Assembly: GCA_030533085.1 (NCBI GenBank)
Contig: JAUNJZ010000018.1
Location: forward strand, 1-50,848
Reading direction: 5' to 3'
Length of the DNA: 50,848 nucleotides
Origin: Synergistaceae bacterium
GTDB taxonomy: Bacteria; Synergistota; Synergistia; Synergistales; Synergistaceae
In this document: piece after piece, positions 15,109 through 22,599 of the stretch
Numbering within the stretch: the first letter of the stretch is position 1
Layout: each line of letters opens with the position of its first letter
Notes under the pieces: generated by a model
Seen by the model: only the letters and a program-made list of their open reading frames with translations
Databases searched by the model: none
Told to the model about the DNA's origin: nothing
Made by a program: the position numbers and the translations under genes

Positions 15109-15147
15109 GTCCTCTTAACTCTCTTAACTGAAATATTTTCGGCCGCT

Positions 15148-16557
15148 TTACGTCCGCCGTCTCGTCTCCGCTGCGGAAAGCGTGATAATCGCGCACAGGC
15201 CTCCCTGCGGACGGTTTTTCAGAACCAGCGAGCCGTCGTTGAGCAGCACCATGTTGCGGGCGATAGAGAGGCCCAGCCCTGTGCCGCCGGATTCGCGGTT
15301 GCGCGACCCTTCCAGGCGGTAATACGGCTCAAAGACCTTTTCCAGCAGCTCTTCCGGTATTCCGGGGCCGTCGTCCTCGACACGGATGACGACCTTTGAC
15401 TTTTCCTTCTCTACGGAGATGACAGCGCCGCCGGCGTAATTTACGGCGTTCGTCAGCAGATTTTCTATACTGCGCCGCAGGCAGGTGGGACGCGCGCAGA
15501 CGAGCAGCGGAGACTCATCCTCCGGCATGTCGCCGATGCGCACCGCGCCCCCTTCCATGTCGTCTGCGATACTCTCCACGAAGGCGACGACATCCAGCGG
15601 CGCGGCCTTTTCCGAGGTGTGCAGGCTGCGCGCAAGCTCCAGCCCCTGCTCGATTATGGAGCGTATCTCCTCAACGTTGGCGGCGAACCTTTCCCGCAGT
15701 TCGTCCGGCTCTATCCTGTCCAGCCGCAGCTGGATGCGCGCCAGCGGCGTGCGCAGGTCGTGCCCCATCGCCTCAAGCATAGCGTTTCTCTCGTTGAGGC
15801 TTTCGCAGATACGCGCCCTCATGCGGTTGAAGGACTGCGCCGCCTCGCGTATCTCGCGGCTGCCGCACTCATCCAGCGGCCGCGCCGCCTCCGGGTTGCG
15901 CCCGAAGCGCTCCGCCTCCTGCGCGAGCCGCTCTATCGGCCTTGTAGCGCAGCGGATGAGGACGATGACTATAAGCGAGAATATCAGCGATTCAAGGAAT
16001 ACGAATATCCGCTGCCGCCATATAAGACGATCGTCCGTTATCATGAGCGGCTGCACCAGCTCCAGCCAGCGCCCATCCTCCATCCTGATCGCAACTTGCA
16101 GCATCGGGAAGAAGTAGCCCGCGTAATCGGGCGACGATTCCTCCGGCGAACCAGGCTTCAGCATCCTTACGCGGATTTCGGGAATCTCCATACCGGCCTT
16201 GCCGATGATTTCCGACAGCGCCTTCTTCATGTTCTCGGCTTTGTAATAATCCTGGCTCTGCCATTCCGGCTCCGGAATCACCCGAAAGCGGAAGGGCTTT
16301 TCAAGCCTGTCGCGCGTATCGGCCAACCCTTTCAGATAGGCGTCGCGGTGCGGCGCCTCCATCATATTCAGCGCCTGATAGACGGAGGCTATATAATCGT
16401 GGCCGATTCCCAGTACCTCTCTTGCGGAGGCGTGCTGTATAGAGCAGACGGCGTAAAAGTTCATAAACTGGTTCGCCGCGGCCCCCAGCACAAGGATCAG
16501 CAGTATAAGGCCGAAGAGAGAATCGGGCCTTATCGCACGGCAAAGGCGCTTCATCAT
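15148..16557 (-). CDS. sensor histidine kinase (EnvZ/CpxA-like)
   Basis: A 469-residue membrane kinase. TM1 is at about residues 15-37, a periplasmic sensor of about 145 residues follows, TM2 at about 185-203, HAMP to about 257, a HisKA domain with EAMGHDLRTPLARIQLRLDR (phosphorylated His near 268), and a HATPase domain with N-box ENLLTNAVNYA, G1 DDGPGIP and G2 GGTGLGLSIA. The ATG overlaps the stop of the response regulator by four bases, a standard translationally coupled pair. It lies between the NosR-like gene and the Tat/MerR operon, so a role in sensing the periplasmic redox state or envelope stress is possible, but the sensor domain shows no recognisable ligand motif. Confidence 0.9.
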   Translation of the reverse strand: MMKRLCRAIRPDSLFGLILLILVLGAAANQFMNFYAVCSIQHASAREVLGIGHDYIASVYQALNMMEAPHRDAYLKGLADTRDRLEKPFRFRVIPEPEWQSQDYYKAENMKKALSEIIGKAGMEIPEIRVRMLKPGSPEESSPDYAGYFFPMLQVAIRMEDGRWLELVQPLMITDDRLIWRQRIFVFLESLIFSLIVIVLIRCATRPIERLAQEAERFGRNPEAARPLDECGSREIREAAQSFNRMRARICESLNERNAMLEAMGHDLRTPLARIQLRLDRIEPDELRERFAANVEEIRSIIEQGLELARSLHTSEKAAPLDVVAFVESIADDMEGGAVRIGDMPEDESPLLVCARPTCLRRSIENLLTNAVNYAGGAVISVEKEKSKVVIRVEDDGPGIPEELLEKVFEPYYRLEGSRNRESGGTGLGLSIARNMVLLNDGSLVLKNRPQGGLCAIITLSAAETRRRT

Positions 16558-17315
16558 TTTGCATGCTCCCTTCTGACCGGCGCGGCGAGCATATAGCCGT
16601 CGCCGCGCATCGTCCTGATCAGCCCGGGGCTGTTTCCCTTGTCGCGCAGCTTCGCGCGGAGGCGGCTAACCTGCGCGTCAATGCTGCGGTCGTAGATATT
16701 CAGGCTGCGCTCCGCGAGATAGTCCATAATCATATCCCGCGTAACGACCTGCTGCGGGTGGCTGAGCAGCAGCATCAGCAGCCGGAACTCCGCCGCTGAG
16801 AGCGGCACGACGACCCCCTCTTCATCTATCAGGTGGCGCGCCATGACGTTGAGCTTCCAGCCGCCGAATACAAGCAGGCTCTCCGCCCCCTCCGTACCGG
16901 CCGCCGCCATGCCTCCGCGCACATCCTGCGAGAGCGACGAACGGCGCAGCAGCGCGCGTATCCTCGCTATAAGCTCGCGCGCGTGGAAGGGCTTGCACAG
17001 ATAATCGTCGCCGCCTATCTCAAGGCCGACGACCTTATCAGTGGTATCTTTCAGCGCCGTCAGGAATATTATCGGAACGGCGCACCAGGGCGCGCCGGGG
17101 ACGCGCAGCCGGCGGCATATCGAAAGGCCGTCCTCCCCCGGCATCATAATGTCCAGCAGGATCAGGTCGAAGCTGTCGCGCTCGAGAGCGGCGAAAAGCT
17201 CCGCGCCGTTCTTCGCCTCCTGCGAGCAATAGCCGTACTCGGAGAGCGTCTCCGCGATAAGCTCGCGCAGCTCCCTGTCGTCGTCCACTATTAAAATCCT
17301 TGCCTGCTCCGCCAT
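16554..17315 (-). CDS. OmpR-family response regulator
   Basis: A 253-residue two-domain regulator: receiver domain at residues 5-120 (ILIVDDDRELRELI acidic pocket, phospho-Asp in LILLDIMMPGEDG, Lys in YLCKPFHARELIAR) and a Trans_reg_C winged helix at about 155-245 (PLSAAEFRLLMLLLSH, QVSRLRAKLRDKG, IRTMRGDGYML). I place the start at ATG 17315, which has GGAGG eight bases upstream; the in-frame ATG at 17336 has none. The region before it shows ATTGGATTAT and ATTGGATAAT as direct repeats around a CATATT-AA-AATATG dyad and a likely promoter (TTGGAT, 18 bp, TAAAAT), which could be the autoregulatory site. It is co-transcribed with the downstream kinase. Confidence 0.92.
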   Translation of the reverse strand: MAEQARILIVDDDRELRELIAETLSEYGYCSQEAKNGAELFAALERDSFDLILLDIMMPGEDGLSICRRLRVPGAPWCAVPIIFLTALKDTTDKVVGLEIGGDDYLCKPFHARELIARIRALLRRSSLSQDVRGGMAAAGTEGAESLLVFGGWKLNVMARHLIDEEGVVVPLSAAEFRLLMLLLSHPQQVVTRDMIMDYLAERSLNIYDRSIDAQVSRLRAKLRDKGNSPGLIRTMRGDGYMLAAPVRREHAK

Positions 17316-17403
17316 CGCCTCAGCCTCCGCTTTCATCTTTAATTATCCAATCATATTTTAATATGCGGCGCGATAATAATCCAATGACATAATCTTACAA
17401 TTG

Positions 17404-17490
17404 CGCAAGCTTTCGCAAAGCGGGGAAAGATTACGTCTGCCCCGCGTCATACCCATGTAAGGTTGAGGCTGTAAAGTATACGCTGTCAAG
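17404..17490 (+). repeat. 87-bp intergenic element, copy A (before the MerR-Tat operon)
   Basis: This segment aligns without gaps to 25049-25135; I count about 64 of 87 identical positions by hand. The best-conserved blocks are CGCAAGCTTT, AGATTACGTC, CCGCGTCATAC and GGCTGTAAA. It ends 53 bases before the MerR start codon. Conservation of two intergenic copies in different contexts suggests a regulatory DNA site, a promoter module or a small structured RNA; strand is given as that of the downstream gene. Confidence 0.65.
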
Positions 17491-17543
17491 AGAACCGGAG
17501 AGCTTCCGGCAAAAAATAAGCGCTATGATACGGAGGGAATAAT

Positions 17544-17915
17544 ATGTACACTGTGAAACAGGTTTCCGAGATCACCGGCATTTCAGGCTATACGCTCAGA
17601 TTCTACGATAAAGAGGGGCTTTTTCCGAATCTCGCCAGGGACGAACAGAACAGACGCCTCTTCTCCGATGAAGATATCAGCAGCATCAGGACGATACAGG
17701 ATCTGAGAGAGATGGGCTTCTCCATCGCGCAGATACGCAGCTACATCGGCGCGGAAGAAAAGAGCGGCGCCGCCGTCAGACGCGACATAATCATGGAACA
17801 GATGGAGCGCCTGAAATCCGAGCTGGCCGCCTTAGCGCGTCAGATGAAGCTGCTGCAATCAAAGGCGGAACATTACGAGGCAGCCGCGGGCGGTAGCTCA
17901 TGGGCAGCCGCCTGA
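17544..17915 (+). CDS. MerR family transcriptional regulator (first gene of the Tat operon)
   Basis: A 123-residue MerR protein: winged helix-turn-helix at residues 1-70 (MYTVKQVSEITGISGYTLRF, YDKEGLFPNLARDEQNRRLF), coiled-coil dimerisation helix at about 80-112, and a short Ala-rich tail. It has no cysteine, so it does not sense metals or thiols through Cys as MerR/SoxR do. GGAGG lies before ATG 17544. It is the first gene of a plus-strand set with a 29-residue membrane peptide, a Tat-exported FMN reductase-like protein, TatA, TatC and a Tat-exported Fe-S aldo/keto reductase-like protein. It probably regulates this operon and itself; the 87-bp upstream element is the likely target. Confidence 0.85.
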   Translation: MYTVKQVSEITGISGYTLRFYDKEGLFPNLARDEQNRRLFSDEDISSIRTIQDLREMGFSIAQIRSYIGAEEKSGAAVRRDIIMEQMERLKSELAALARQMKLLQSKAEHYEAAAGGSSWAAA

Positions 17916-17947
17916 TAACGCATGAAGAAATAAAGAAAGGTATCCTT

Positions 17948-18037
17948 ATGGACATAAGAATGACGCTCATGACAATCCTGATAATGCTCGCCGCCATATT
18001 CATAGGCGTCATGCTCTGGGATATCTGCTGCGTTTAA
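17948..18037 (+). CDS. 29-residue single-pass membrane peptide
   Basis: A short ORF in the gap between the MerR gene and the FMN reductase gene encodes M-D-I-R followed by a hydrophobic segment (MTLMTILIMLAAIFIGVMLW) and ends D-I-C-C-V. GAAAGG lies at suitable spacing before ATG 17948. The peptide is a single membrane helix with two cysteines near one end. It sits 32 bases after merR and 39 bases before the next gene, so it is probably translated with the operon. A role as small partner of the Tat or redox proteins is possible but unsupported. It may be absent from automatic annotations because of its size. Confidence 0.5.
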   Translation: MDIRMTLMTILIMLAAIFIGVMLWDICCV

Positions 18038-18076
18038 ATGCCGCATATTTAAATATTTAAAGGAAAGGGAGTAAAA

Positions 18077-18742
18077 ATGAATCGCAGAGATTTTATCAGA
18101 ACATCACTGGCAGCGGCAGCGACAGCCGCGGGAAGCGCATTGATGAGGGGGGCGCTGCCTGCCGCCGCCGCGACCGCGGGGAGGGCTGCCAGCGCCCCGA
18201 GCGGAGGAAAGCAGAAAATTCTCGTACTGACGGGCAGCCCGCGCCGCGAGGGAAATTCCAACACGCTTGCCTCGCAGTTTATAAGAGGGGCGCAGGAGGC
18301 GGGACATGAGGTGGCGCGTTTTGACGCGGCGCTGAAAAAGGTCAACCCCTGCTCCGCCTGCGGCCGCTGCGGAATGAACGGCCCATGTGTATTCAACGAC
18401 GATTTTTCCTTCGTCCGCGAGCATCTCGTGCCCGCGAATGTCGTAGTATTCGCGACGCCTATGTACTATTTTGGAATATCGGCGCAGCTCAAGGCAGTTA
18501 TAGACCGCTTCTACGCCGTCAACGGAGAGATACACGTTCCAAAAAGGGCGGTGCTGATGATGACCTACGCCAACAGCGCCGCGTCGGAGGCGCAGCCGAT
18601 AATTTCCCATTATGAGCTGCTGCTGAGCTACCTCGGCTGGAGAGACGCGGGACAGATCATCGTACCGGGAGTATGGCCGGTAGGCGCGATCAACGGCACA
18701 AGATATCCGGACCGGGCCTACCAGCTTGGCAAATCAATATAA
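18077..18742 (+). CDS. Tat-exported NADPH-dependent FMN reductase/flavodoxin-like protein
   Basis: A 221-residue protein with a twin-arginine signal: RRDFIRTS at residues 3-10, a hydrophobic Ala-rich stretch and a cleavage site near residue 35-40. The mature part is a flavodoxin-fold NADPH-dependent FMN reductase (ILVLTGSPRREGNSNTLA phosphate loop, FATPMYYFGISAQLKAVIDR). It contains CSACGRCGMNGPC (about residues 94-106), a cluster of four Cys as in iron-sulfur flavoproteins, which would explain the need for Tat: cofactor insertion and folding before export. It is followed by TatA and TatC in the same operon, so it is a likely dedicated substrate. RBS AAAGGGAG. Confidence 0.9.
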   Translation: MNRRDFIRTSLAAAATAAGSALMRGALPAAAATAGRAASAPSGGKQKILVLTGSPRREGNSNTLASQFIRGAQEAGHEVARFDAALKKVNPCSACGRCGMNGPCVFNDDFSFVREHLVPANVVVFATPMYYFGISAQLKAVIDRFYAVNGEIHVPKRAVLMMTYANSAASEAQPIISHYELLLSYLGWRDAGQIIVPGVWPVGAINGTRYPDRAYQLGKSI

Positions 18743-18802
18743 ACGGCAAAAAAGGATTCCCGCCCAGGCGGCGAAAATAAAAATTCTAAGGAGGCAGCAA
18801 AA

Positions 18803-19018
18803 ATGTCATTAGGGTTCACGGAAATAGTTTTAATCGCGCTTTTCATACTCATCGTATTCGGAGCGAAGCGTATCCCCGAGCTGGCGCGCGCCATGGGACG
18901 CGCCTCGTATGAATTCAGAAAAGCGAAGGAAGAGCTGAGCGCAGAGAGCCGCGAGTTTATGGAAGCCGCGGAGAAATCCGCCGAAAATGAAGATCTGAAA
19001 ACGGAAAAAGCCTCATGA
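18803..19018 (+). CDS. tatA: twin-arginine translocase subunit TatA/TatE
   Basis: A 71-residue Tat pore subunit. One N-terminal membrane helix (residues about 4-20, FTEIVLIALFILIVFGAKRI) is followed by the conserved FGAKRIPELARAMGRA hinge and an amphipathic helix, then an acidic tail. This is the common TatA/TatE pattern; no separate TatB is present in the window, so it would work as a minimal TatAC system. AAGGAGG precedes the ATG. The stop overlaps the TatC start by four bases. Confidence 0.92.
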   Translation: MSLGFTEIVLIALFILIVFGAKRIPELARAMGRASYEFRKAKEELSAESREFMEAAEKSAENEDLKTEKAS

Positions 19019-19791
19019 ACGGCAGGGAAACGGAAGAGAGCTTCATATCTCATCTTGAAGCGCTGCGCGGCGCGCTGCTGCGCTGTGTGACGGTCACCGC
19101 CGCTCTTTATCCGTTTGGGTACATCGCGTCGCCCTATATCATCAACGCTCTGGTGCGCTGGTGTTTTCCCGAAACGGCGGGCACGCTGCACTACTTCGCG
19201 CCGATGGAGGTGCTGTGGGTGCGGCTGCGCCTCGCGCTGATACTCTCGCTGCTGGCGGCCTATCCATGGAATATTATGCAGCTCTGGCGCTTCCTGCTTC
19301 CCGCGCTCTATAAGCGGGAGCGCCGCGCGCTGGGAGGCTGTCTCTTTTCCTCCTCGCTGCTCTTCTTCTGCGGCGCGGCATTCAGCGTCGGACTCATTCT
19401 GCCGCTGCTGATGAACTTCTCCGGCGGCTTCGCCACAGCGGAGCTGCAGCCGAGTATCGGACTGGCGAACTTCCTGAATCTGGCCGGCTGGCTGACGCTG
19501 GCATTCGGCATCATGTTCCAGTCGCCGGTAATAGTCCTGCTCTCCGTCCGCTTCGGCGTAGTCTCCAGCGAGAGCCTTCGCGCCAAACGCCCTTACATAA
19601 TAACGCTGATACTCATCGCCGCCGCAATACTGACGCCGCCGGACGTTATCAGCCAGCTTATGCTGGCCGTCCCGACCTGGCTCTTATTTGAACTGGGGCT
19701 GGCGATGGCGAAAAGAATGGAACGCATGGCCGAAGAGGAGCGGCTGGAGCCGCTGCTGCGCGAAGAGCTGCAAGAGAGGCGTTTCGGATAA
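19015..19791 (+). CDS. tatC: twin-arginine translocase subunit TatC
   Basis: A 258-residue integral membrane receptor of the Tat pathway with six expected membrane segments. The N-terminus reads EESFISHLEALRGALLRC, matching the conserved SHLxELRxR cytosolic motif of TatC that binds the RR signal. Other family stretches are FAPMEVLWVRLRLAL, FLLPALYKRERRAL and LTPPDVISQLMLAVPTWLLFELGL. ATG overlaps the tatA stop (ATGA). It is flanked on both sides by genes with RR signal peptides, a rare arrangement of translocase with its substrates. The reading frame continues open for 34 codons after the stop; see the separate entry. Confidence 0.95.
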   Translation: MNGRETEESFISHLEALRGALLRCVTVTAALYPFGYIASPYIINALVRWCFPETAGTLHYFAPMEVLWVRLRLALILSLLAAYPWNIMQLWRFLLPALYKRERRALGGCLFSSSLLFFCGAAFSVGLILPLLMNFSGGFATAELQPSIGLANFLNLAGWLTLAFGIMFQSPVIVLLSVRFGVVSSESLRAKRPYIITLILIAAAILTPPDVISQLMLAVPTWLLFELGLAMAKRMERMAEEERLEPLLREELQERRFG

Positions 19792-19896
19792 CTTTTTAAC
19801 AGCCTGCGGGTAAACGTCAATGGAAGCGGCAACACCAATGCCGCCCCTCAAAAGAAAATCGTGGAGCAATACACTTACCGCTTGAGCGGCAGCTAA
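19792..19896 (+). other. open stretch in frame after tatC stop (possible gene remnant)
   Basis: Directly after the tatC TAA the same frame stays open for 34 codons without a start codon and ends with TAA at 19894-19896, 24 bases before the aldo/keto reductase gene. The peptide (LFNSLRVNVNGSGNTNAAPQ, then more, ending YRLSGS) is polar and looks like the C-terminal end of an exported protein. It may be a gene remnant, a readthrough extension of TatC, or chance. Confidence 0.25.
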
Positions 19897-19920
19897 GGAA
19901 ACGGAGGAAAAGAATACAAA

Positions 19921-21153
19921 ATGGACAGAAGAGATTTCGTTAAAGGGATGGCGCTGACTGTCGGCGGACTGGCGGGAGGCGCGGCGCTGAATCTCCGGCT
20001 AAAAGGGGACGCGGCTTTGGCCGCCGACAGCCGTCCGGCCGCGGGAGGAAACGCGATGGAATACCGGCAGATGCGGCGCGTCAGCGTTCCCGTCAGCGCC
20101 ATCGGCATAGGCTCAGGCAATCTGCACAGGGTCGAAGACAGGGAGATACGGGAGATAATACGCTGCGGCTATGAGAACGGCGTGAACCTGATAGACCTGA
20201 TAGCCGTGAACAGCGCCCCCTTTGCCCCGATTGCGGCGGAGGTGAAGCCGCGCCGCGATAAATTCAGGCTTCAGGCGCACCTCGGCGCGGACTTCTCCGG
20301 CGGCTCCGTCAGCACCACCCGCGACCTTGCGCGCGTAAAAAGTGAATTTGAACGTATGCTGCGGATATTCGACACAGATTATATGGACTTCGGCATAATC
20401 CATTATGTTGACGCGATGGATGATTTCCGCGACATCATGGATTCGGGGATATGGAGCTACATGAAGCAGCTGAAAAGCCGCGGAGCCATCAGAAATCTCG
20501 GCTTCTGCTCGCATACCCTCTCGATATGCAAAGCCTTTGTGGATACGGGAGACGTAGACTGCTTCATGACAAGCGTCAATCCTATCTACGATTTTTCAGA
20601 GAGCGGCGGCAGGCTTACGATGTCGCAGGAGCGCATGGAATTTTACCGCGACTGTGAAAAGAACGGCGTCGGCATCCACGTGATGAAGGCGCTGGCCGGC
20701 GGCTCGCTCATAGACAGGAGGCTCTCGCAGATGGAACGTCCGCTGAGCGTTCATCAGTGCTTCCAGTACGCGCTGGACCGTCCGGCAGTGCAGAGCTGCC
20801 TTGCCGGCGTCAGCAGCATCGAGGAAATGAGGGAGATCGCCCCTATATTCACGCTTCCATTCGACAGACGCGACTACTCCGCCCTGAGCGGAATGAACAA
20901 CAGCACAGTCACCAACGGCAGCTGTATCTACTGCAACCACTGCCAGCCCTGCGCCGCCGGCATCGACATCGGCATCGTCAATAAATATTACGACCTGGCG
21001 CGGGCGGGAGACGAAATGGCGCGCAGACACTACGACGCGCTGAAGGTTCACGCCTCCGCCTGTATCAAATGCGGAAACTGCGATAAAAACTGTCACTTCG
21101 GCGTGAAGCCCTCAGAGCGGATGGCGCTCGCGGCAAAGTTCTTCGGAAAATAG
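19921..21153 (+). CDS. Tat-exported aldo/keto reductase-like protein with C-terminal 4Fe-4S motifs
   Basis: A 410-residue protein with an RR signal (RRDFVKGMALTVGG at residues 3-16, cleavage near 36), an aldo/keto reductase barrel (about 50-320) and a C-terminal ferredoxin-like region with CIYCNHCQPC (about 335-344) and CIKCGNCDKNC (about 381-391). In classical enzymes the tetrad is Asp, Tyr, Lys, His. Here the Asp (NLIDLIA) and His (IIHYVDAMDD) are kept, but the Tyr position falls in DLIAVNSAP without Tyr and the TK position reads LQAHLG. A normal NADPH-dependent ketone reduction is therefore doubtful; a cofactor-loaded barrel serving in electron transfer is an alternative. It is the last gene of the MerR-Tat operon. 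RBS ACGGAGG. Confidence 0.9.
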   Translation: MDRRDFVKGMALTVGGLAGGAALNLRLKGDAALAADSRPAAGGNAMEYRQMRRVSVPVSAIGIGSGNLHRVEDREIREIIRCGYENGVNLIDLIAVNSAPFAPIAAEVKPRRDKFRLQAHLGADFSGGSVSTTRDLARVKSEFERMLRIFDTDYMDFGIIHYVDAMDDFRDIMDSGIWSYMKQLKSRGAIRNLGFCSHTLSICKAFVDTGDVDCFMTSVNPIYDFSESGGRLTMSQERMEFYRDCEKNGVGIHVMKALAGGSLIDRRLSQMERPLSVHQCFQYALDRPAVQSCLAGVSSIEEMREIAPIFTLPFDRRDYSALSGMNNSTVTNGSCIYCNHCQPCAAGIDIGIVNKYYDLARAGDEMARRHYDALKVHASACIKCGNCDKNCHFGVKPSERMALAAKFFGK

Positions 21154-21174
21154 CGGCGCAAAAGAGGCGCCTGA

Positions 21175-21624
21175 TCAGACGCTGTTTTTCAGGCGCGCCC
21201 TGACCGGACGCAGCTCCTCGGGAATTTCCGCGTCAGGCATATTATCCGGCGCTTCCGTCGTGCCGTGCTCTCTGGCAGTCTCGTAATACCAGCATTTGTA
21301 ATTTACAATGTCCAGAGTCTCCTGAAGCCGCCGCATCTGCGCCTCCACCACAGCCTTTTGGCTCTGAAAGAGCCGCAGCCTTGCCTCGATGCTGCCGTCT
21401 CCCTCCAGCGTCAGCTTTACAAATTCCCGGATATCCTTCAGCTGCATACCGGTCGCCTTCAGACATTCGATAATTTTCAGCAGCCCGTAATCCGAATCGC
21501 GGAAGAGCCTCGCGCCCCCTTCGGAGCGTTCTATTGAGGGAAGCAGCCCCTCCTTGTCATAATAGCGAAGCGTGGAGGGGGCGACGCCAAGCTTCTTTGC
21601 CATTTCGCCCACTGTATAAGACAT
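21175..21624 (-). CDS. MerR family transcriptional regulator (divergent from RibD/DHFR-like gene)
   Basis: A 149-residue MerR protein: helix-turn-helix at 1-70 (MSYTVGEMAKKLGVAPSTLR, YYDKEGLLPSIERSEGGARL), a coiled coil at about 80-115 and a C-terminal tail with VNYKCWYYETAREHG, a pattern common in MerR regulators that bind small organic effectors. A single Cys is present there. It is divergent from the reductase gene at 21759; the shared intergenic region holds a 19-bp-spacer promoter. Its 3' end converges on the Tat operon. It is most likely the local regulator of the reductase gene and its own expression. Confidence 0.88.
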   Translation of the reverse strand: MSYTVGEMAKKLGVAPSTLRYYDKEGLLPSIERSEGGARLFRDSDYGLLKIIECLKATGMQLKDIREFVKLTLEGDGSIEARLRLFQSQKAVVEAQMRRLQETLDIVNYKCWYYETAREHGTTEAPDNMPDAEIPEELRPVRARLKNSV

Positions 21625-21663
21625 CTTTTCATTACCTCCCGAAAAGAAAAGCCAAAAGTCTCA

Positions 21664-21694
21664 TTGACTTAAAGTTCACATTAACTTGTATCAT
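21664..21694 (+). promoter_or_regulatory. MerR-type promoter before the RibD/DHFR-like gene
   Basis: TTGACT (21664-21669), 19-bp spacer, TATCAT (21689-21694). The spacer contains AAGTT-N6-AACTT, a dyad different from the CTTAGAG dyad of the four redox promoters, which suggests that the divergent MerR protein (21175-21624) binds here. Confidence 0.75.
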
Positions 21695-21758
21695 AACGTC
21701 AGGCTAATTGTAGATATTTCCGCATAGCCTGTCAATTTGAAAAGGAGAGAAAAAAGCT

Positions 21759-22496
21759 ATGGAGAGACCATTTATTTTTTGCCACATGATGACCTCTGTC
21801 GACGGAAAGATCATGGGAAATTACATGGATACGCCGGAGGGGGAAAAGACAGGCGACGTTTTTTACAGCCTCGCCTTCGGAGCGGAGGCATTTTATCCGA
21901 TGGACGCATGGATATGCGGCAGGATAACGACGGAGGACAACTTTACCTTCTACAGAAAGCCGGCGCTCGACGAAAATGCTCCGGCCGTTCCGGAAGGGGA
22001 CTATGTCGTCCCCGCGCGCTTTGACAAATACTACGTTTCCCTCGACCCGTCGGGAAAGGTGGGCTGGGAGAGCGACAGCGTGCAGTATATGGATACCTCC
22101 GCCAATGTTATAGAGCTGCTGACGGGAAAGGCGAGCAACGCCTATAAGGCCTTCCTGCGCAGGATGAATATATCCTATATCATCGCGGGGGAAGAAAGGC
22201 TGGACTGCCATCTGGCCGTGAAAAAGCTGTATGAGCTGTTCGGAGTCAGGAATCTGATGCTGGGCGGCGGCGGGATAATAAACTGGTCCTTCATCCGCGA
22301 AGGGCTGTGCGATGAGCTGAGCGTCGTCGTCACCCCCTCCGCAGACGCTTCCACAGCGACGCAGACGCTCTTCATGGCAAAAGAGGGGCTGACGGAGGAA
22401 AAGCCGGTCGGCTTTTCCGTCATAGACGCCAAAGTGTTGAGCGGCGATATCATATGGCTGCGCTACAAGGTAAAAGATTCCGCTGAAAAGGGATAA
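21759..22496 (+). CDS. RibD C-terminal / dihydrofolate reductase-like reductase
   Basis: A 245-residue cytosolic protein of the RibD_C/DHFR-like family. Typical features are the N-terminal FIFCHMMTSVDGKIMG (family: SxDGKI), AWICGRITTEDNF, and a late LMLGGGGIINWSFIREGLCD, which is the NADPH-binding GGG...N..F...GLVDE motif. It lacks the deaminase half of RibD, so a stand-alone NAD(P)H-dependent reductase of a small molecule is likely; the substrate is unknown. GGAG precedes ATG 21759. It is controlled by a MerR-type promoter and the divergent MerR gene, which fits an inducible detoxification or redox function. Confidence 0.8.
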   Translation: MERPFIFCHMMTSVDGKIMGNYMDTPEGEKTGDVFYSLAFGAEAFYPMDAWICGRITTEDNFTFYRKPALDENAPAVPEGDYVVPARFDKYYVSLDPSGKVGWESDSVQYMDTSANVIELLTGKASNAYKAFLRRMNISYIIAGEERLDCHLAVKKLYELFGVRNLMLGGGGIINWSFIREGLCDELSVVVTPSADASTATQTLFMAKEGLTEEKPVGFSVIDAKVLSGDIIWLRYKVKDSAEKG

Positions 22497-22599
22497 AGAA
22501 AACAGCCTCGCGCGTGGCCGTGGGATGTCATAAAAGGAGCGGAAGCCCTTTGGCCTCCGCTCTTGTTTTTTTTATTCCGCCGCCCCGCTTCCGCGGCTG

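Noticed and set aside
17461-17500. 19-bp-spacer MerR promoter directly before the merR-Tat operon
   Set aside because: TTGAGG or the reverse TTGACA can be placed at 19 bp, but neither has an acceptable -10 box, so the site is not listed as a promoter.
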